Under the pieces are notes generated by a model. The model was not told the origin of the DNA, made no database searches, and saw only the letters and a list, made by a program, of their open reading frames with translations. Source: Candidatus Poribacteria bacterium (lineage in GTDB: Bacteria; Poribacteria; WGA-4E; WGA-3G). Taken from it: a stretch of 64,000 bases of DNA. Location of the stretch: the NCBI GenBank assembly GCA_022827625.1, contig JAJEIE010000008.1, forward strand, positions 1 through 64,000. The letters are read 5' to 3'. Position 1 is the stretch's first letter; each line of letters starts with the position of its first letter. Made by a program: the position numbers and the translations under genes. Below are positions 35,794 to 44,892 of the stretch, in pieces.

Positions 35794-37239
35794 TCAAAGC
35801 CCATATTTCTTCCACTTTTCATTCACCAATTCGATGACCTCATCAGACATCCGAATCTCCTCAGGCCACTCGCGTTGATAGCCTTCTTCGGGCCATTTCG
35901 TTGTCGCATCAATACCCATCTTTGACCCCGCACCCATGAGTGGCGAAGCGTGATCAAGCACATCGACGGGTCCTTCAACAATCGTCACATCCCGTTTCGG
36001 ATCGACATTGCTGCCGACGTAGAAAAGCACCTCTTCCACGTTCTGAACGTCAACCTCTTTATCGACAACGATGATAATCTTGCTGAACATCAGCTGCCCA
36101 AGCCCCCAAAAACTGTGCATCATCTTTTTTGCCTGATACGGGTAGCGTTTATCAATAGAAATGAGTGCGAAATTGTGAAATACACCGAATAACGGCAAAT
36201 TCATATCCACGAGTTCCGGGAGCTGCGTCTTAATCAGTGGCATAAAAATCCGTTCAGTCGCCTTGCCCATGTAGCAGTCTTCCATAGGCGGTTTGCCAAC
36301 AATGATCGTCTGATAGATGGGATTCTTGCGGTGCGTAATCGCTGTGATATGGAGCAGTGGATATTCATCGGCTAACGAATAAAATCCTGTATGATCCCCG
36401 AAGGGTCCCTCTGTACAGGTCTCACCCGGTTCAATATACCCTTCAATCACAATATCGGCATCCGCAGGCACAAGCATGTCGATTGTCTTAGCAGGCACCA
36501 TCTCAACGTTTGATTTTCGGAGGAAACCCGCGAACAATAACTCATCAATCCCAGAGGGTAGCGGTGCCGTGCCTATATAAGACATCACCGGATCCCCACC
36601 AAGCGCGATTGCGACGGGCATCTGTTGTCCTGCCTGCTGATATTCCCGATAGTGCGCCGCGCCGTCGTGGTGGATCTGCCAGTGCATCGCCAACGTATAC
36701 GGCGTTAATTTTTGTAAACGATACGTACCGACATTGCGTTGACCGGTTTTTAGGCTATGCGTAAAGACTTGCGGCAGCGTGATATACCTATCGGCATCAA
36801 GGGGCCAGCATTTAATGAGCGGCAGCACATCCAAGGATGCTTCTTCGTCCGTCAGGACGACATCTTGACAGGCACCGCGCTTGACGGTCTTCGGTGGAAA
36901 GTTTGCCAGTTGGGACAAGAGGCGGAGAATTTTCATCTTATCCAGAAGCGAATCGGGTGCTTCCAGCTTAATCATCGCCTCAATTTCGGATGCGATCTGC
37001 GAAAAATTCTCGACACCGAGTGCCATCGCCATCCGTTGATATGAGCCGTAGGTATTAATCAGGAGCGGCATCCGACTGCCTTCGACATTCTCAAATAGGA
37101 GGGCGGGACCCCCCGCCTTACTCACGCGATCGGTAATCTCACTGATTTCTAAGTCGGGGGATACGGTTGTTTTAATGCGTTTGAGTTCGCCTGCCCTGTT
37201 CAAGGCTTTCACAAACTCTTCAAGACTTGCGTATGCCAT
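35794..37239 (-). CDS. UbiD-family decarboxylase
   Basis: 481 residues. UbiD enzymes use prenylated FMN to decarboxylate aromatic or unsaturated acids, for example in menaquinone or ubiquinone synthesis. Visible family features are GPALLFENVEGS near the N-terminus, the cofactor-binding stretch GTYRLQKL, IALGGDPVM, and the acidic active-site segment TEGPFGDHTGFYS. No ubiX (prenyltransferase for the cofactor) is in the window. It lies 10 nt behind a TPR lipoprotein and 18 nt before the reductase gene. Substrate not assignable from sequence; quinone synthesis is the default guess. Confidence 0.92.
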   Translation of the reverse strand: MAYASLEEFVKALNRAGELKRIKTTVSPDLEISEITDRVSKAGGPALLFENVEGSRMPLLINTYGSYQRMAMALGVENFSQIASEIEAMIKLEAPDSLLDKMKILRLLSQLANFPPKTVKRGACQDVVLTDEEASLDVLPLIKCWPLDADRYITLPQVFTHSLKTGQRNVGTYRLQKLTPYTLAMHWQIHHDGAAHYREYQQAGQQMPVAIALGGDPVMSYIGTAPLPSGIDELLFAGFLRKSNVEMVPAKTIDMLVPADADIVIEGYIEPGETCTEGPFGDHTGFYSLADEYPLLHITAITHRKNPIYQTIIVGKPPMEDCYMGKATERIFMPLIKTQLPELVDMNLPLFGVFHNFALISIDKRYPYQAKKMMHSFWGLGQLMFSKIIIVVDKEVDVQNVEEVLFYVGSNVDPKRDVTIVEGPVDVLDHASPLMGAGSKMGIDATTKWPEEGYQREWPEEIRMSDEVIELVNEKWKKYGL

Positions 37240-37249
37240 ATAAGTCCTC

Positions 37250-38773
37250 TCATTCTGCTGCCAATTTACCAGAAATCTGCTTTAACCCTTGTTGATAATT
37301 AGGATTTTCGGAATCAAGTTGCAACGCCTTTCGGATTGCTTTCTCTGCTTGCAAATAGTCTCCGCGCCGAAAATCAATGAGTGCAAGTGTGTTGTAATAA
37401 CTCGCGACCTTCGGATTCAAACGGATGGCTGCCTCGGCATAACGACGCGCCGCTGCTAAATCCGATTTCGCTTGGCGCGCATAACAGATACCCAAATTGT
37501 GATGTATCTCAGGATCGTCGGGCTTAAGTCTGACAACCGTCCGATATGTATCGAGTGCTGCTGCATAACGCCTCTGTTTCCGCAGAATTGCCCCAATCTT
37601 CAGGTGTGCGTCTAAAAAATCGGGTTCCAGTACGACGGCGTGCCGGTAATGTTCCAACGCGGGTTCTAACTTATTCTGCCTGAAATATACCAAACCGAGT
37701 CCTGCATAAGCCTGCGCGAAATCGGGTTGGAGTGCCAACGCTTTCTGTTGTGCTGCAACCGCTTCTGGGTACCTCTCAAGCATTGTGTAAGCGATACCGA
37801 TGCCGTTATGTGCTGGCACGAGTGTTACATCCATGCCGAGGGCTTTTTGGTATTCCCAGACCGCCTTTTCATATAGCCCGTTTTTAAGGTAAAGCCTACC
37901 GATGTTAGCGAGGATCTGCGCCCGATCTTTTGTCTCTTGTGTCCGTTGCAGTGCCCCGCGCAGCTGAGAGAGTGGTGTCAGTGCCGCTTTCTGTTTCTCA
38001 AAAAGTGCCATCTGCTCGCGCGCCGCCGTCGTGTCCCCAGTTCGCAGGTGCGCCTGCGCGAGATTGTAGAGTGCCTCAACTAATGTTGCGTCATACTCGT
38101 ATGCAGTCCGATAGGATGTAATTGCCTGAGACCACTGTTTTTCTTGGGCATAAAGGAGACCGAGTTGATAGTGCGCAGCTGCGAACGCCGGTGCGATAGC
38201 GATTGCCTGTTGTTGATGCCGTATCGCCGCTGCGTTTTTCCCGCGTTTGCTATAGACGTTCCCAAGTTGATGATGAATCATCTCATCAGTCGGATCGAGT
38301 TTAACAGCGACTTTGTAGACATCAAGGGCTTCGGTGTAACGGTGCATGTTGGCGTAGGCACTCGCTAACGCCGCGTGGCTGTATGCCCAATCCGGTCTAT
38401 ACGTAATTGCCTGCTGATATGCAGCGACAGCATCTTCAAACGCTTCAAGCCCTGTGTATGCCAATCCCAAACCGTAGTATGCCTCCGCTGAAATTTCCGA
38501 GTGAGGGGCTGCTTCGACAGCGGCTATTAATTGTTGATACGCCTCAGCCGCTTCCGTGTAAGCCGCAATTCGGAGGTAAGCCTTTGCGAGTTGCAGTCGA
38601 GTCTCAATCTGAGTGCTATCGGCAGCAAGTTGCGCCTTATAGGCGTGAATCTGTGCTGCGATGTCCGCATCACTAATTTCTTGGCAGGACCCCTCTGGGA
38701 CACACCATAAGGTAAGGTGGCACCCTACGAGTGCCACCACTACGACTGTGTAATAGGAAAGTCTCCGTACCAC
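37250..38773 (-). CDS. TPR-repeat lipoprotein
   Basis: 507 residues starting with GTG. The N-terminal hydrophobic segment ends in LVGC, a lipobox, so it is probably anchored to a membrane. It is followed by about eleven TPR units, for example AEAYYGLGLAYTGLEAFEDA, EMIHHQLGNVYSKRGKNAAA and PEIHHNLGICYARQAKSDLA. It should be a protein-interaction scaffold. It is the first gene of the unit that continues with ubiD, the reductase and polA. A repeated-TPR protein in front of metabolic genes does not point to one process. Confidence 0.88.
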   Translation of the reverse strand: MVRRLSYYTVVVVALVGCHLTLWCVPEGSCQEISDADIAAQIHAYKAQLAADSTQIETRLQLAKAYLRIAAYTEAAEAYQQLIAAVEAAPHSEISAEAYYGLGLAYTGLEAFEDAVAAYQQAITYRPDWAYSHAALASAYANMHRYTEALDVYKVAVKLDPTDEMIHHQLGNVYSKRGKNAAAIRHQQQAIAIAPAFAAAHYQLGLLYAQEKQWSQAITSYRTAYEYDATLVEALYNLAQAHLRTGDTTAAREQMALFEKQKAALTPLSQLRGALQRTQETKDRAQILANIGRLYLKNGLYEKAVWEYQKALGMDVTLVPAHNGIGIAYTMLERYPEAVAAQQKALALQPDFAQAYAGLGLVYFRQNKLEPALEHYRHAVVLEPDFLDAHLKIGAILRKQRRYAAALDTYRTVVRLKPDDPEIHHNLGICYARQAKSDLAAARRYAEAAIRLNPKVASYYNTLALIDFRRGDYLQAEKAIRKALQLDSENPNYQQGLKQISGKLAAE

Positions 38774-38809
38774 TTGCTACCGTCCCTATAGTGGAATGGC
38801 AGTTCCTAC

Positions 38810-39493
38810 CTAAAAGGCTTGTTTGAGGCGACCCCACGTCGTCGCGAGTTTGTGATTCGGATCAACGGCAAGCGTATCTACGACATTATCACCTGTAATC
38901 ATAACGTCGTCAAAACTCGCGCCGGTCTCCCATCCCCACACACCAATCATACCGGTTTTGTAGTCGCCGTCTGTTTGTTCACCCTGAAGTTCGCCGTTGA
39001 TATGAAGTTGGAAGGTATCGCCTTCAACGATAACTTTAACGTCATACCACTCTTCGTTCTCTATTTTCAGTTTTCCAGCGGCACCGATATTACTGTTAAG
39101 CGCGACGCGCGTATCCCAGGCACCTTTGCTGTGTTTCCAAAGTTCAGACTTGTTGTTCGGGATGTTCATATAGTAGATGTAGTATTCCATCTCACTTTGT
39201 GCCCGAAAGACCACGCCTGCCCAGTTCCCTTCGTCTATCCGAACCTTCGCTTCAACGGTGTAGTCATCCCAATCCTCTTCACCGACGAGGGAGTGTTCAG
39301 CTTTTCCGCCTTTATCGAGTTGGTAGATACCGCCCTTGATGTCCCAATTTCCGTTTGCGACTTCCCAGTCATCGTGCTTTTCCTCAAAGTCCCACAATTG
39401 GGTCCCCGCGAATGTGGGTAGTGAAAGCATCATACCCACAAGCACGATGAAACCCAGAGCGGTTAGTTTCCCATATCTCATAGTCATTTCCAT
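38810..39493 (-). CDS. Secreted jelly-roll (DUF1080/GH16-like) protein with TWG tail
   Basis: 227 residues. The ATG at 39493 has GGAG 7 nt upstream. A signal peptide (LTALGFIVLVGMMLSLPTFA) is followed by a concanavalin-like domain: WDFEEKHDDWEVANGNWDI, WDDYTVEAKVRI, WAGVVFRAQSEMEYYIYYMN and FQLHINGEL, typical of the DUF1080/laminin-G-like glycan-binding fold. It ends AVDPNHKLATTWGRLK plus QAF, the tail shared with LamG proteins of a different family. It has its own promoter and is divergent from the BMP transporter genes. No catalytic residues recognised. Confidence 0.85.
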   Translation of the reverse strand: MEMTMRYGKLTALGFIVLVGMMLSLPTFAGTQLWDFEEKHDDWEVANGNWDIKGGIYQLDKGGKAEHSLVGEEDWDDYTVEAKVRIDEGNWAGVVFRAQSEMEYYIYYMNIPNNKSELWKHSKGAWDTRVALNSNIGAAGKLKIENEEWYDVKVIVEGDTFQLHINGELQGEQTDGDYKTGMIGVWGWETGASFDDVMITGDNVVDTLAVDPNHKLATTWGRLKQAF

Positions 39494-39577
39494 AGTTCTT
39501 CTCCATCTTTTATCAAGATAGTTTAGACATTCGTTAATAGACCTCGCTATTACGACAATAGCAGAGATACTATGAAT

Positions 39578-39606
39578 AGAATAGCGTTAAAAACCAAAAA
39601 AGTCAA
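39578..39606 (-). promoter_or_regulatory. Promoter for the secreted jelly-roll gene
   Basis: Minus strand TTGACT, 17-nt spacer, TATTCT, about 85 nt before the ATG at 39493. Confidence 0.6.
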
Positions 39607-39652
39607 GATTAACTTCGCCGTTGGTAAGGTCATTTAGTTTTCCAAATATCCC

Positions 39653-39681
39653 TTGCTTTTCAACACGCAATCGGGTATGAT
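39653..39681 (+). promoter_or_regulatory. Promoter for the BMP transporter genes
   Basis: TTGCTT, 17-nt spacer, TATGAT. The inverted repeat GATAGATAG (39679-39687) / CTATCTATC (39703-39717) overlaps the -10 box and the likely start site. Confidence 0.6.
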
Positions 39682-39747
39682 AGATAGTATCGAAACGCGT
39701 TTATCTATCTATCTATCCAAACACTACGAAATCGAAAGGAAAATATT

Positions 39748-40725
39748 GTGTACATCAGGATTCTCATCACGCTGCTTATTGCGTGTTTTATTACGATAGG
39801 GACAGCACCCGCAGCATTGAAAGTAGGACTCATCTATGATGTAACCGGACGCGGGGATCTCTCGTTTTGTGATGCCGCCTACGCCGGGGCAAAAAAAGCG
39901 AAGGACGAATGGGGGTTCAAACTCACGGAAGTGACCCCAAGCCAGAGTACAGATACTGAATTGACACTCCGCAGGCTCGCGAAACTCAAATATGACCTTA
40001 TCATTGGGGTCGGCTTTCTGTTTCAAGAGCCGATGAACCGCGTCGCAAGCGAATTTCCCGATGTCAAGTTCGCACTGATTGACGCAATCATAGAGCAGCC
40101 CAATGTCGCCTCGCTCACCTACCGAGCACACGAGGGGACGTTCTTGGCAGGTGTTATTGCAGCGTTGAAAACAGAGACAAAACGGATCGGTTTTGTCGGG
40201 GGGATGAAAGTGCCGCTCGTCGAGGCTTTTGAAATCGGTTACCGTGCCGGTATTCGGGCGGCAAACGCGGATATTGAATTCGTGGCAGACTATGTCGGTG
40301 TGACACCCCAGGCGTTCAACGATCCGACGCGCGGCAAAGAACTCGCACTCGCACAATATAACAGCGGTGTGGATATTATCCTCGCTGCTGCGGGTGCCAG
40401 TGGTCTTGGCGTCCTTGAAGCCGCAAAGACGGTGAAAAAATCGATTATCTGGGTCGATTCTAACGGGAACAACCTCGCGCCCGGTTTGGTTCTCACCAGC
40501 GTCATCAAAGGTGTGGAAATATCCGTCTATGAAACGATAAAAAGCGTTCAGGAAGACAATTTTTCTGGCGGTCTAAAGAATTACGGGCTGAAAGAAGGAG
40601 GGGTTGAATACATCGTCGATGATGTCAACCGTTCACTCCTCTCCGCCGAAATTTTGGAACAGGTCGAAGCATTTAAGGCGAAAATTGTCGCCGGTGAGAT
40701 CGTCGTCCCACACGAACGGCAGTAG
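39748..40725 (+). CDS. BMP-family solute-binding protein
   Basis: 325 residues, GTG start with GAAAGGA upstream. It has a signal sequence with a possible lipobox LIAC at residues 10-13, otherwise cleavage after APA. The Med/BMP (PBP1-type) fold is shown by KVGLIYDVTGRGDLSF, YDLIIGVGFLFQEP, HEGTFLAGVIAAL, GFVGGMKVPLVEAFEIGYRA and GADIILAAAG-like VDIILAAAGASGLG. BMP proteins usually bind purine nucleosides or similar ribosides. The ABC ATPase starts 2 nt after its stop. No permease genes follow, which is abnormal for this transporter class. Confidence 0.92.
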   Translation: MYIRILITLLIACFITIGTAPAALKVGLIYDVTGRGDLSFCDAAYAGAKKAKDEWGFKLTEVTPSQSTDTELTLRRLAKLKYDLIIGVGFLFQEPMNRVASEFPDVKFALIDAIIEQPNVASLTYRAHEGTFLAGVIAALKTETKRIGFVGGMKVPLVEAFEIGYRAGIRAANADIEFVADYVGVTPQAFNDPTRGKELALAQYNSGVDIILAAAGASGLGVLEAAKTVKKSIIWVDSNGNNLAPGLVLTSVIKGVEISVYETIKSVQEDNFSGGLKNYGLKEGGVEYIVDDVNRSLLSAEILEQVEAFKAKIVAGEIVVPHERQ

Positions 40726-40727
40726 AA

Positions 40728-42281
40728 ATGAAAGACACCCCAATCATTGAGATGCGAGGCATCCAGAAGCAGTTTGGAAGGATACAAGCGAACGCTGACG
40801 TGGACTTTACGCTCCGTCGCGGTGAAATTCATGCCATCGTTGGTGAGAACGGGGCTGGCAAATCCACGCTGATGAAGATTCTCTACGGTTTGTATCGTCC
40901 TGATGCGGGTGAGATTTTTGTGGATGGACGTGCTGTGGCGATCTCCTCTCCGCGACGCGCCATGCGCCTCGGCTTGGGCATGGTCCAGCAGCATTTCACG
41001 CTTATCCCGATTTTCACTGCACTTCAAAACATCATCCTTGCCAAAGAACCCCGTCAATTCGGTGTGTTAATCGATGCGCAGCAAGCGGAAGAAAAAATAA
41101 CAGCACTCGCAACGCAACTCGGTTTTGATGTCCCACTGAACACACCTGTCGAATCTCTGCCGATTGGTACGCAACAACACACAGAAATTTTGAAAGTTCT
41201 CTATCACGGTGCCGACATCCTCATCATGGATGAACCGACAGCCGTGCTTGCACCGCAAGAAATCGAGGGGCTTTTTAACTGCATGCACAGCCTCAAAAAT
41301 GAGGGAAAAAGCCTCATTATTATCACACACAAACTCGATGAAGTGATGGCAATCGCCGACACGGTCACGGTCATGCGGCGCGGGCAGTCTGTCGCCACGT
41401 CCCTGATCGCCGACACCAATCCGACAGCCTTGGCGGAAATGATGCTCGGTGAACCTTTGATTCCCACCGCCGTGACACGAGAACGGATCGAAAACCCAAC
41501 GCCGATGCTCCGTTTGGAAAACGTTACACTCTCCGCAGATTCGGATACCGGAATGGGGTTCGCGCGGTTCATTAACAGACGTTCTCGGAAAGCACACGCG
41601 CCAGATTCGCGTGAACTTGGTAAACACCATCTCGATGAGATTGACCTTGAGGTGTTCCCCGGTGAAATCGTCGGAATAGCAGGGGTCGAAGGAAATGGAC
41701 AAACTGAACTCGTTGAAGTCCTGACGGGTTTACGACGCATTCATAGCGGAAGCCTTACCTTAAACGGTGAACGGATTGCCCACATACCCGCCGATAGACA
41801 CCGACACGGTATCAGCCTGAATGACCGAATTGACGATAACTTCATCATCGGACACCATAAAAATAGGCGTTACTGCAACCGCGGAATGCTGCGACGAAAG
41901 TCGATTCAACGGGCTGCGCTGAACGCCTTGGATAAATATCATATTCAGGTCGGCGATATAGTTGACCGAATCAAAGTGCTTTCTGGTGGGAATCAGCAGA
42001 AAATCGTTGTCGCGCGAGAGTTGGAAGGAAGACCTGAACTGATTGTCGCCGCCCATCCGACGCGTGGGTTAGATATTCACGCTGCGCGATTTGTCCACTC
42101 ACGTCTGATTCACGCACGCAACCGTGCGAGAGCCGTTCTGCTGGTCTCTGCTGAGCTTGATGAACTCCTCCAATTGAGCGACAGAATCGCCGTGATGTAC
42201 GACGGCAAAATCGTCGGTATTGTCAAGCCGAGTGAGACGAACAAACAGGAGTTGGGTGCCTTGATGCTCGGTCTGAATTAA
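40728..42281 (+). CDS. Nucleoside/sugar-type ABC transporter ATPase (two fused ABC domains)
   Basis: 517 residues in the RbsA/NupO style. First domain: Walker A GENGAGKSTL, Q loop MVQQHFTLI, a divergent signature LPIGTQQ and Walker B ILIMDEPTAVL. Second domain: degenerate Walker A GVEGNGQTELVE, canonical signature LSGGNQQK and LIVAAHPTRGLD, where the Walker B acidic residue region is altered as usual for this family. It powers uptake with the BMP protein upstream. Permease subunits are absent; a 48-residue stretch between domains (FARFINRRSRKAHAPDSREL) is an unusual insertion. Confidence 0.93.
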   Translation: MKDTPIIEMRGIQKQFGRIQANADVDFTLRRGEIHAIVGENGAGKSTLMKILYGLYRPDAGEIFVDGRAVAISSPRRAMRLGLGMVQQHFTLIPIFTALQNIILAKEPRQFGVLIDAQQAEEKITALATQLGFDVPLNTPVESLPIGTQQHTEILKVLYHGADILIMDEPTAVLAPQEIEGLFNCMHSLKNEGKSLIIITHKLDEVMAIADTVTVMRRGQSVATSLIADTNPTALAEMMLGEPLIPTAVTRERIENPTPMLRLENVTLSADSDTGMGFARFINRRSRKAHAPDSRELGKHHLDEIDLEVFPGEIVGIAGVEGNGQTELVEVLTGLRRIHSGSLTLNGERIAHIPADRHRHGISLNDRIDDNFIIGHHKNRRYCNRGMLRRKSIQRAALNALDKYHIQVGDIVDRIKVLSGGNQQKIVVARELEGRPELIVAAHPTRGLDIHAARFVHSRLIHARNRARAVLLVSAELDELLQLSDRIAVMYDGKIVGIVKPSETNKQELGALMLGLN

Positions 42282-42306
42282 CGCCAAACTGCCTGTTGAA
42301 TTTAGA

Positions 42307-42337
42307 TTGACAGATCTCGGAAAGTACGGTTTACTAT
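42307..42337 (+). promoter_or_regulatory. Promoter before the small peptide and amidohydrolase
   Basis: TTGACA followed after 18-19 nt by TTACTAT; an rRNA-type ribosome site GGAGGGAG follows at 42344. Confidence 0.5.
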
Positions 42338-42356
42338 AGCAACGGAGGGAGACGCA

Positions 42357-42392
42357 ATGAAACAGACTTTATTTTTCTTTATAACCCCTTAG
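42357..42392 (+). CDS. Possible 11-residue leader peptide
   Basis: ATG at 42357 after a strong GGAGGGAG, reading MKQTLFFFITP and a stop, 26 nt before the amidohydrolase. It could be a translated leader that controls the next gene, or the broken start of a secreted protein (it resembles a signal peptide's first residues). No repeats of a single amino acid codon typical of attenuators are seen apart from three Phe. Confidence 0.4.
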   Translation: MKQTLFFFITP

Positions 42393-42418
42393 ATACCACA
42401 ACGAACTGAAGGATCACA

Positions 42419-43267
42419 ATGATAATCGATTCACATACACACGCCTGGCCCCGATGGCCCTACCAACCCCCAGTCCCGGATGATGAGAGTCGTGGCAAAG
42501 TTGAACAACTCCTCCATGAAATGGATCTGCACGATGTTGACAAAGCCGTGCTTATCTGTGCCCGCATCGACAGGAATCCAGAAAACAACGATTACGTCGC
42601 AGCCTGCGTCAAACGCTACCCGGATCGGTTAATCCAATTCGCCGATGTCGATTGTTCCTGGACAGAGACGTATCACACAGATGGCGCATCTGAACGACTC
42701 AAGACAGCAGCGGAGGCTTACGCGCTTAAAGGCTACACCCACTATCTCAGAGGCGATGACGATGGGGCATGGTTCTTTTCTGAGGAAGGGCAACGTTTCT
42801 TTCAGACGACAGCCGATCTCGGATTAATCGCCAGTATCGCCATGGGAAGCCATCAACACGAGGCACTCCGAAAGCTCGCAGCCCAGTTTCCAACCGTTCC
42901 AATTCTTTGCCATCACATGGGCGGTGCACGGGCAGGTGAGGCGCACCCATATCCACAACTTAAGCAGGTCCTCGCTTCCGCAGACGTGCCGAATATCCAC
43001 ATCAAAATGTCAGGCTTCGCTTATGTATCGCAGGTCCCTTGGGACTATCCACAATCCGATACACATTGGATTGTCCGTGCCCTCTACGAACATTTCGGTC
43101 CCAATAGACTCTGTTGGGGATCGGATTATCCAGTGGTTCGTAAATTTATGACCTATCAGCACGCGCTTGAAGCGTTCCGAACGCACTGCGCCTTTATTCC
43201 AGAGGCAGACAAAACAGAGATTTTGGGCGGAACACTCCAACGCCTATTAGCAAACGCCGGGAAATAG
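42419..43267 (+). CDS. Amidohydrolase-family metal-dependent hydrolase (amidohydrolase 2)
   Basis: 282 residues, TIM-barrel hydrolase or decarboxylase. Metal ligands are visible: H-x-H in DSHTHAWPRWP at the N-terminus, His in LCHHMGGARAG and Asp in CWGSDYPVV at the C-terminus. Related proteins include ACMSD-like decarboxylases, lactonases and 2-pyrone-4,6-dicarboxylate hydrolases; the substrate cannot be told. AAGGA lies 6 nt before the ATG. It follows the BMP/ABC genes but has its own promoter. The N-terminal WPRWPYQPPVPDDES insertion after the HxH is common in members from this group. Confidence 0.88.
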   Translation: MIIDSHTHAWPRWPYQPPVPDDESRGKVEQLLHEMDLHDVDKAVLICARIDRNPENNDYVAACVKRYPDRLIQFADVDCSWTETYHTDGASERLKTAAEAYALKGYTHYLRGDDDGAWFFSEEGQRFFQTTADLGLIASIAMGSHQHEALRKLAAQFPTVPILCHHMGGARAGEAHPYPQLKQVLASADVPNIHIKMSGFAYVSQVPWDYPQSDTHWIVRALYEHFGPNRLCWGSDYPVVRKFMTYQHALEAFRTHCAFIPEADKTEILGGTLQRLLANAGK

Positions 43268-43374
43268 TTCCGAAGTCATTAAAAAAGGTTTATGTTAGGA
43301 TATGACCCCGCAATTTATAAAAGGTGCTTTTTTCAAAGTAGGAGCAACTCAGAAAACGAAATTGGAGAAAATTG

Positions 43375-44742
43375 ATGAATCGAACACAAACAGTTGTGAA
43401 ACTTTCTTTGGGACTGATGAGCTTGGTATTACTGGTGTTCATCGGTTGTGATGGGATTGACTTGGGTATGATTGACAACAACCGGGTCAAACCTGATGCC
43501 GTGGATCCGGAGCTCGTCAGAGCGAATACAAGGTTCGGATTTAAATTACTCAACGCACTGCGAGGAACCGAGCAAGATCAGAATACGCTTATCTCGCCAT
43601 TTAGCGTTTCTCTCGCGTTGGCGATGGTCCGCAACGGCGCAGTAGACGAGACGGAGCGGGCGATGCGAAATGCGTTGCAACTGCAAGGGTTAGATCCCCA
43701 GTCGCTTAACGCGAATTACGTGTACCTGCAAAACACACTTCAGGCACCCGACTCAGACGTGACCCTATCGGTTGCCAACTCACTTTGGGGTGCTGCAGGG
43801 ATTGCGTTTGACCCGGGTTTTCTGAATCGGAATCGTCAATTCTTGGATACAGAAATCTCAAATCTTGATTTCACAGACCCGAATAATGTTTCAACGATTA
43901 ACGAGAGTATAAGTGACAGCACCGATGGCAGGATTTCCGATATTATTGAAGCGATTGCGCCATCGACAGTAGTCTGTCTAATTAGTGGAATTTATTTCAA
44001 GGGAAGTTGGCAAGAAGAATTCGAGGTATCACAGACCTTGGACAAGCCCTTTTATCTCGCAAATGGCGGGGAAAAACAGGTCCCGATGATGCACAAGACG
44101 GACTGGTTTCCTTACTATGCGGGCGAGAACTTTCAGGCTGTTGAACTCCCGTATGGCAAGGGTCAAATGGGTATGTATATCTTCCTGCCGAATCGCGATA
44201 CAAATATCAACACGTTCTTAGCGGACTTACATCTTCAGAATTGGGAAATTTGGATGTCGCGATTCTCTCCGCAAACGGAGGTGCAGTTAGTCCTGCCCAA
44301 ATTTGAACTCCGCTACTCAGCAGGACTTGAGCGGGCGTTGGGGCAACTCGGCATGGGCATTGCCTTTGACGGGAGTCAAGCGGACTTCAGCCGCATGCGG
44401 GTTTCACCCGTTCCTGTGTTTATTAGTTACTTAGACCATCACGCGATTGTTGAAGTCAACGAGGAAGGCACCAAAGCCGCCACGGACACCTATGTTTTTT
44501 TCGACGAACCCCAGGCAGAGGTAGCAGCACTCGATGCAGCTCGGCCGCCGATTCCCTTTATTGTAGACCGACCGTTCTTTTTCGCGATTCGTGATAATCA
44601 GACACAGACGGTGTTATTTATGGGTGTTGTTGCTGACCCAGGTCAACTGAGACGTGGCGACGACTTTATACCTGAACCATTTCCAGAACCTCCGCTGCCT
44701 GAACCACTGATACCAGAGACCGCACCTGCTGTGGAGGAATAG
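43375..44742 (+). CDS. Lipoprotein serpin (serine/cysteine protease inhibitor)
   Basis: 455 residues from the ATG at 43375 (GGAG 7 nt upstream; TTG 43372 possible). A signal peptide with lipobox FIGC predicts lipid anchoring. The serpin fold is clear: NTLISPFSVSLALAMVRNGA, ANSLWGAAGIAFDPGFL, ISGIYFKGSWQEEF, ELPYGKGQMGMYIFLP and the C-terminal FIVDRPFFFAIRD. The reactive-loop hinge VNEEGTKAAT matches the inhibitory consensus, so it should trap proteases rather than be a non-inhibitory member. It ends with a Pro/Glu-rich tail (PEPFPEPPLPEPLIPE). It may protect the cell from host or its own secreted proteases such as C25. Confidence 0.95.
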   Translation: MNRTQTVVKLSLGLMSLVLLVFIGCDGIDLGMIDNNRVKPDAVDPELVRANTRFGFKLLNALRGTEQDQNTLISPFSVSLALAMVRNGAVDETERAMRNALQLQGLDPQSLNANYVYLQNTLQAPDSDVTLSVANSLWGAAGIAFDPGFLNRNRQFLDTEISNLDFTDPNNVSTINESISDSTDGRISDIIEAIAPSTVVCLISGIYFKGSWQEEFEVSQTLDKPFYLANGGEKQVPMMHKTDWFPYYAGENFQAVELPYGKGQMGMYIFLPNRDTNINTFLADLHLQNWEIWMSRFSPQTEVQLVLPKFELRYSAGLERALGQLGMGIAFDGSQADFSRMRVSPVPVFISYLDHHAIVEVNEEGTKAATDTYVFFDEPQAEVAALDAARPPIPFIVDRPFFFAIRDNQTQTVLFMGVVADPGQLRRGDDFIPEPFPEPPLPEPLIPETAPAVEE

Positions 44743-44784
44743 GAACTTGAAAAATAAAAAACGCAATTTTTTTTTACAAAACAA

Positions 44785-44813
44785 TTGTTTTTTTTATTCC
44801 TTTAAGGTATAAT
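44785..44813 (+). promoter_or_regulatory. Promoter for the DUF1326-like gene
   Basis: TTGTTT, 17-nt T-rich spacer, perfect TATAAT. Confidence 0.7.
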
Positions 44814-44892
44814 AAGGCTTAAGGTCAAATAGGTATAGTGTTACGATTACGTCTATTAAAGTGAATCTAAAAAAACAAAGGGAGAGATCAAG

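Noticed and set aside
41067-41702. Long minus-strand frame (211 codons) opposite the ABC ATPase
   Set aside because: Shadow of a conserved coding sequence on the plus strand; composition follows its codons.
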